64,000 nucleotides of DNA, from assembly GCA_026874595.1 (NCBI GenBank), contig CM049313.1, forward strand, positions 42,434,659 to 42,498,658, in the 5' to 3' direction. The DNA is from Sipunculus nudus (taxonomy: Eukaryota > Annelida > Sipuncula > Golfingiida > Sipunculidae). The position numbers and the translations under genes are program-made. A model generated the notes under the pieces. The model did not search any database, was not told where the DNA came from, and saw only the letters and a list, made by a program, of their open reading frames with translations. Of the stretch, positions 62,589 to 64,000 are shown piece by piece. Position 1 is the first letter of the stretch. Each line of letters starts with the position of its first letter.

Positions 62589-64000
62589 TTAATACAAAAT
62601 GTTACTGGTACTTTATTTTGCTTAATTTGTTTTCCACAATTATTTTCAGGTTTTTATTGTATGATCTTGATAATGGGGAAAACCTGTAGAAATTTATGGA
62701 AAAAATATGAAGACCTAATTGATACCTGAAATAAAATGCCCAAAATAGTTATTTACCAGTAGAACAATTGAGTGATACAGTAAGATATGGTAAAAAATCA
62801 ATTATTCAAAACTGTGATGTCAGGATATATAGTATAATATTTACTTTACCTGAATAGTTTGGGAAAAGGAAGATTTTAGGTATTGCTTGTATTAAAAATG
62901 ATGTTACACTAAAATAAATTTAGTTTAAAAAAATTAAATTCAGGTGATGAAATATATCAGAATAGTTAGTATTCAATAAGCAGTATTTATTTTCACTTTA
63001 CTGTAGTTAAATTTTTTTAATTATAAAAATAATTTTCCATTGGTTAGATATCTTAATTTCAATCTATGTTATATGTTTAAACCATGTAAACTCCAAAACA
63101 AGGTTTTATGCTCTTGTTGATAATACCTGAGATAACAATATATAAATTGTGTTCAATCAGTAGACGTGGGGGGGGGGCTTGAGATGTATTATTTATTCTC
63201 TGGATAGTTTCCAATCCAAAGTAACACAACATTCAGCCTCAATGGCCTGGTATTGTTTCATAGTTACAACTATAGCAACCAGCAGTTGACATGTTGTTGT
63301 GTAGTTAACTGCAGATTGATAGCAGACATGCAATACTGCCATAAATAGAACAACAGCAATATTGATATTGTGCACTCACATTCTACTATTCTAGTGTTAA
63401 CCCTGTCATATATATCACAATTTACTCATCATCAACTAGATTGCTTAATTAATCGATTGCTCAGCCCTAAAGGTTAAGACAATGAAAGCAAACATGAATT
63501 TGCCATCACTTGAGGAATGTAGCATTCTCGAGGTTTACAGAGGCACTCTGTTTCTGGGTCTCCTTTATTGACAAACTAATACATATCCAGAGCAAGACAG
63601 TTAATTAATTTGTAATTAGTTTCTTATTTGATATATATTGCAAAGGACTTGCACACTATACATTATCAAATTTGTTAATTTATATATATATATATGTTGA
63701 CAGTTTCTGATTAAATGGGGAGCACCAAATTTGTTTTATTATCCTTTTGTTATAAAACTACATAGTTAAACTGTAGTAGCCAACATAGACCATATAACAA
63801 GCATATTATAATGGTGGTGCTAACTAAATTAATAATCACAATTGTATCATACTCAAACACTCCATTTATTATGAAACTATATTTCTGTCACAAGATGTAA
63901 TGTAGTAACTTTGTTAGAGTTGATAAAGAATTATGATCATGATAATTTGATAATCATTATTGAATGAAATTTCATAAATTTAGTAAGTTGTGGTAGGTTA

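Overview
This window looks like AT-rich, intron-rich DNA from a lophotrochozoan animal, most likely a bivalve mollusc. The evidence is spliced genes with GT-AG introns, several non-LTR retrotransposon families, a tRNA-Pro-primed LTR element, tRNA-derived SINE heads, TTAA MITEs, long (TA)n and poly-C/G runs, and tandem-repeat-bearing non-autonomous elements. The species cannot be named from sequence alone.

Host genes. Two paralogous Fuseless-like multipass membrane protein genes lie head-to-tail on the minus strand. Copy 1 runs from 6920 to 2381 and copy 2 from about 35107 to 22717. Each has four recognisable coding exons. The second exon is 356 nt and the third 163 nt in both copies, intron phases match, and both models give 375 residues when counted from the first conserved Met. 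Each last exon (2381-2503 and 22717-22836) is short and was found by phase and splice-site logic. On the plus strand, 57017-58293 is a large coding exon of a ZNF474-like C2HC zinc-finger protein with five fingers; its remaining exons are not visible. One exon-like ORF (54742-55033) is unassigned.

Repeats fill most of the rest. 10439-12647 holds LTR, PBS, gag and a second LTR with its own PBS. 14807-19051 holds a hairpin-ended tandem-repeat element and related units, split by a TTAA MITE. 20712-22183 is a broken LINE. 25885-30271 is a 36-bp minisatellite at the start of the last intron of Fuseless copy 2, with a 5'-truncated LINE (26661-28954) inside it. 38400-49220 reads as one LINE in plus orientation (ORF1, endonuclease, reverse transcriptase) broken by a 205-bp MITE, a ~4-kb tandem-repeat insertion and a solo LTR. 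50105-50801 is another LINE 3' end with a 17-bp target duplication. 51368-52835 is a further hairpin-ended tandem-repeat element.

The most interesting signal is in the non-autonomous elements. Two families (42328-46310 and 51368-52835) share an architecture: an ACTAGA start, a short hairpin, an inverted-repeat arm, and a 3' hairpin formed by that arm. Their ~280-330 bp internal units each carry a sequence resembling the CTCF core motif. A third family (14807-19051) has similar hairpins, and its units carry the same GGTGGCGCC core. This suggests mobile arrays of insulator-type binding sites, which is an inference needing test.
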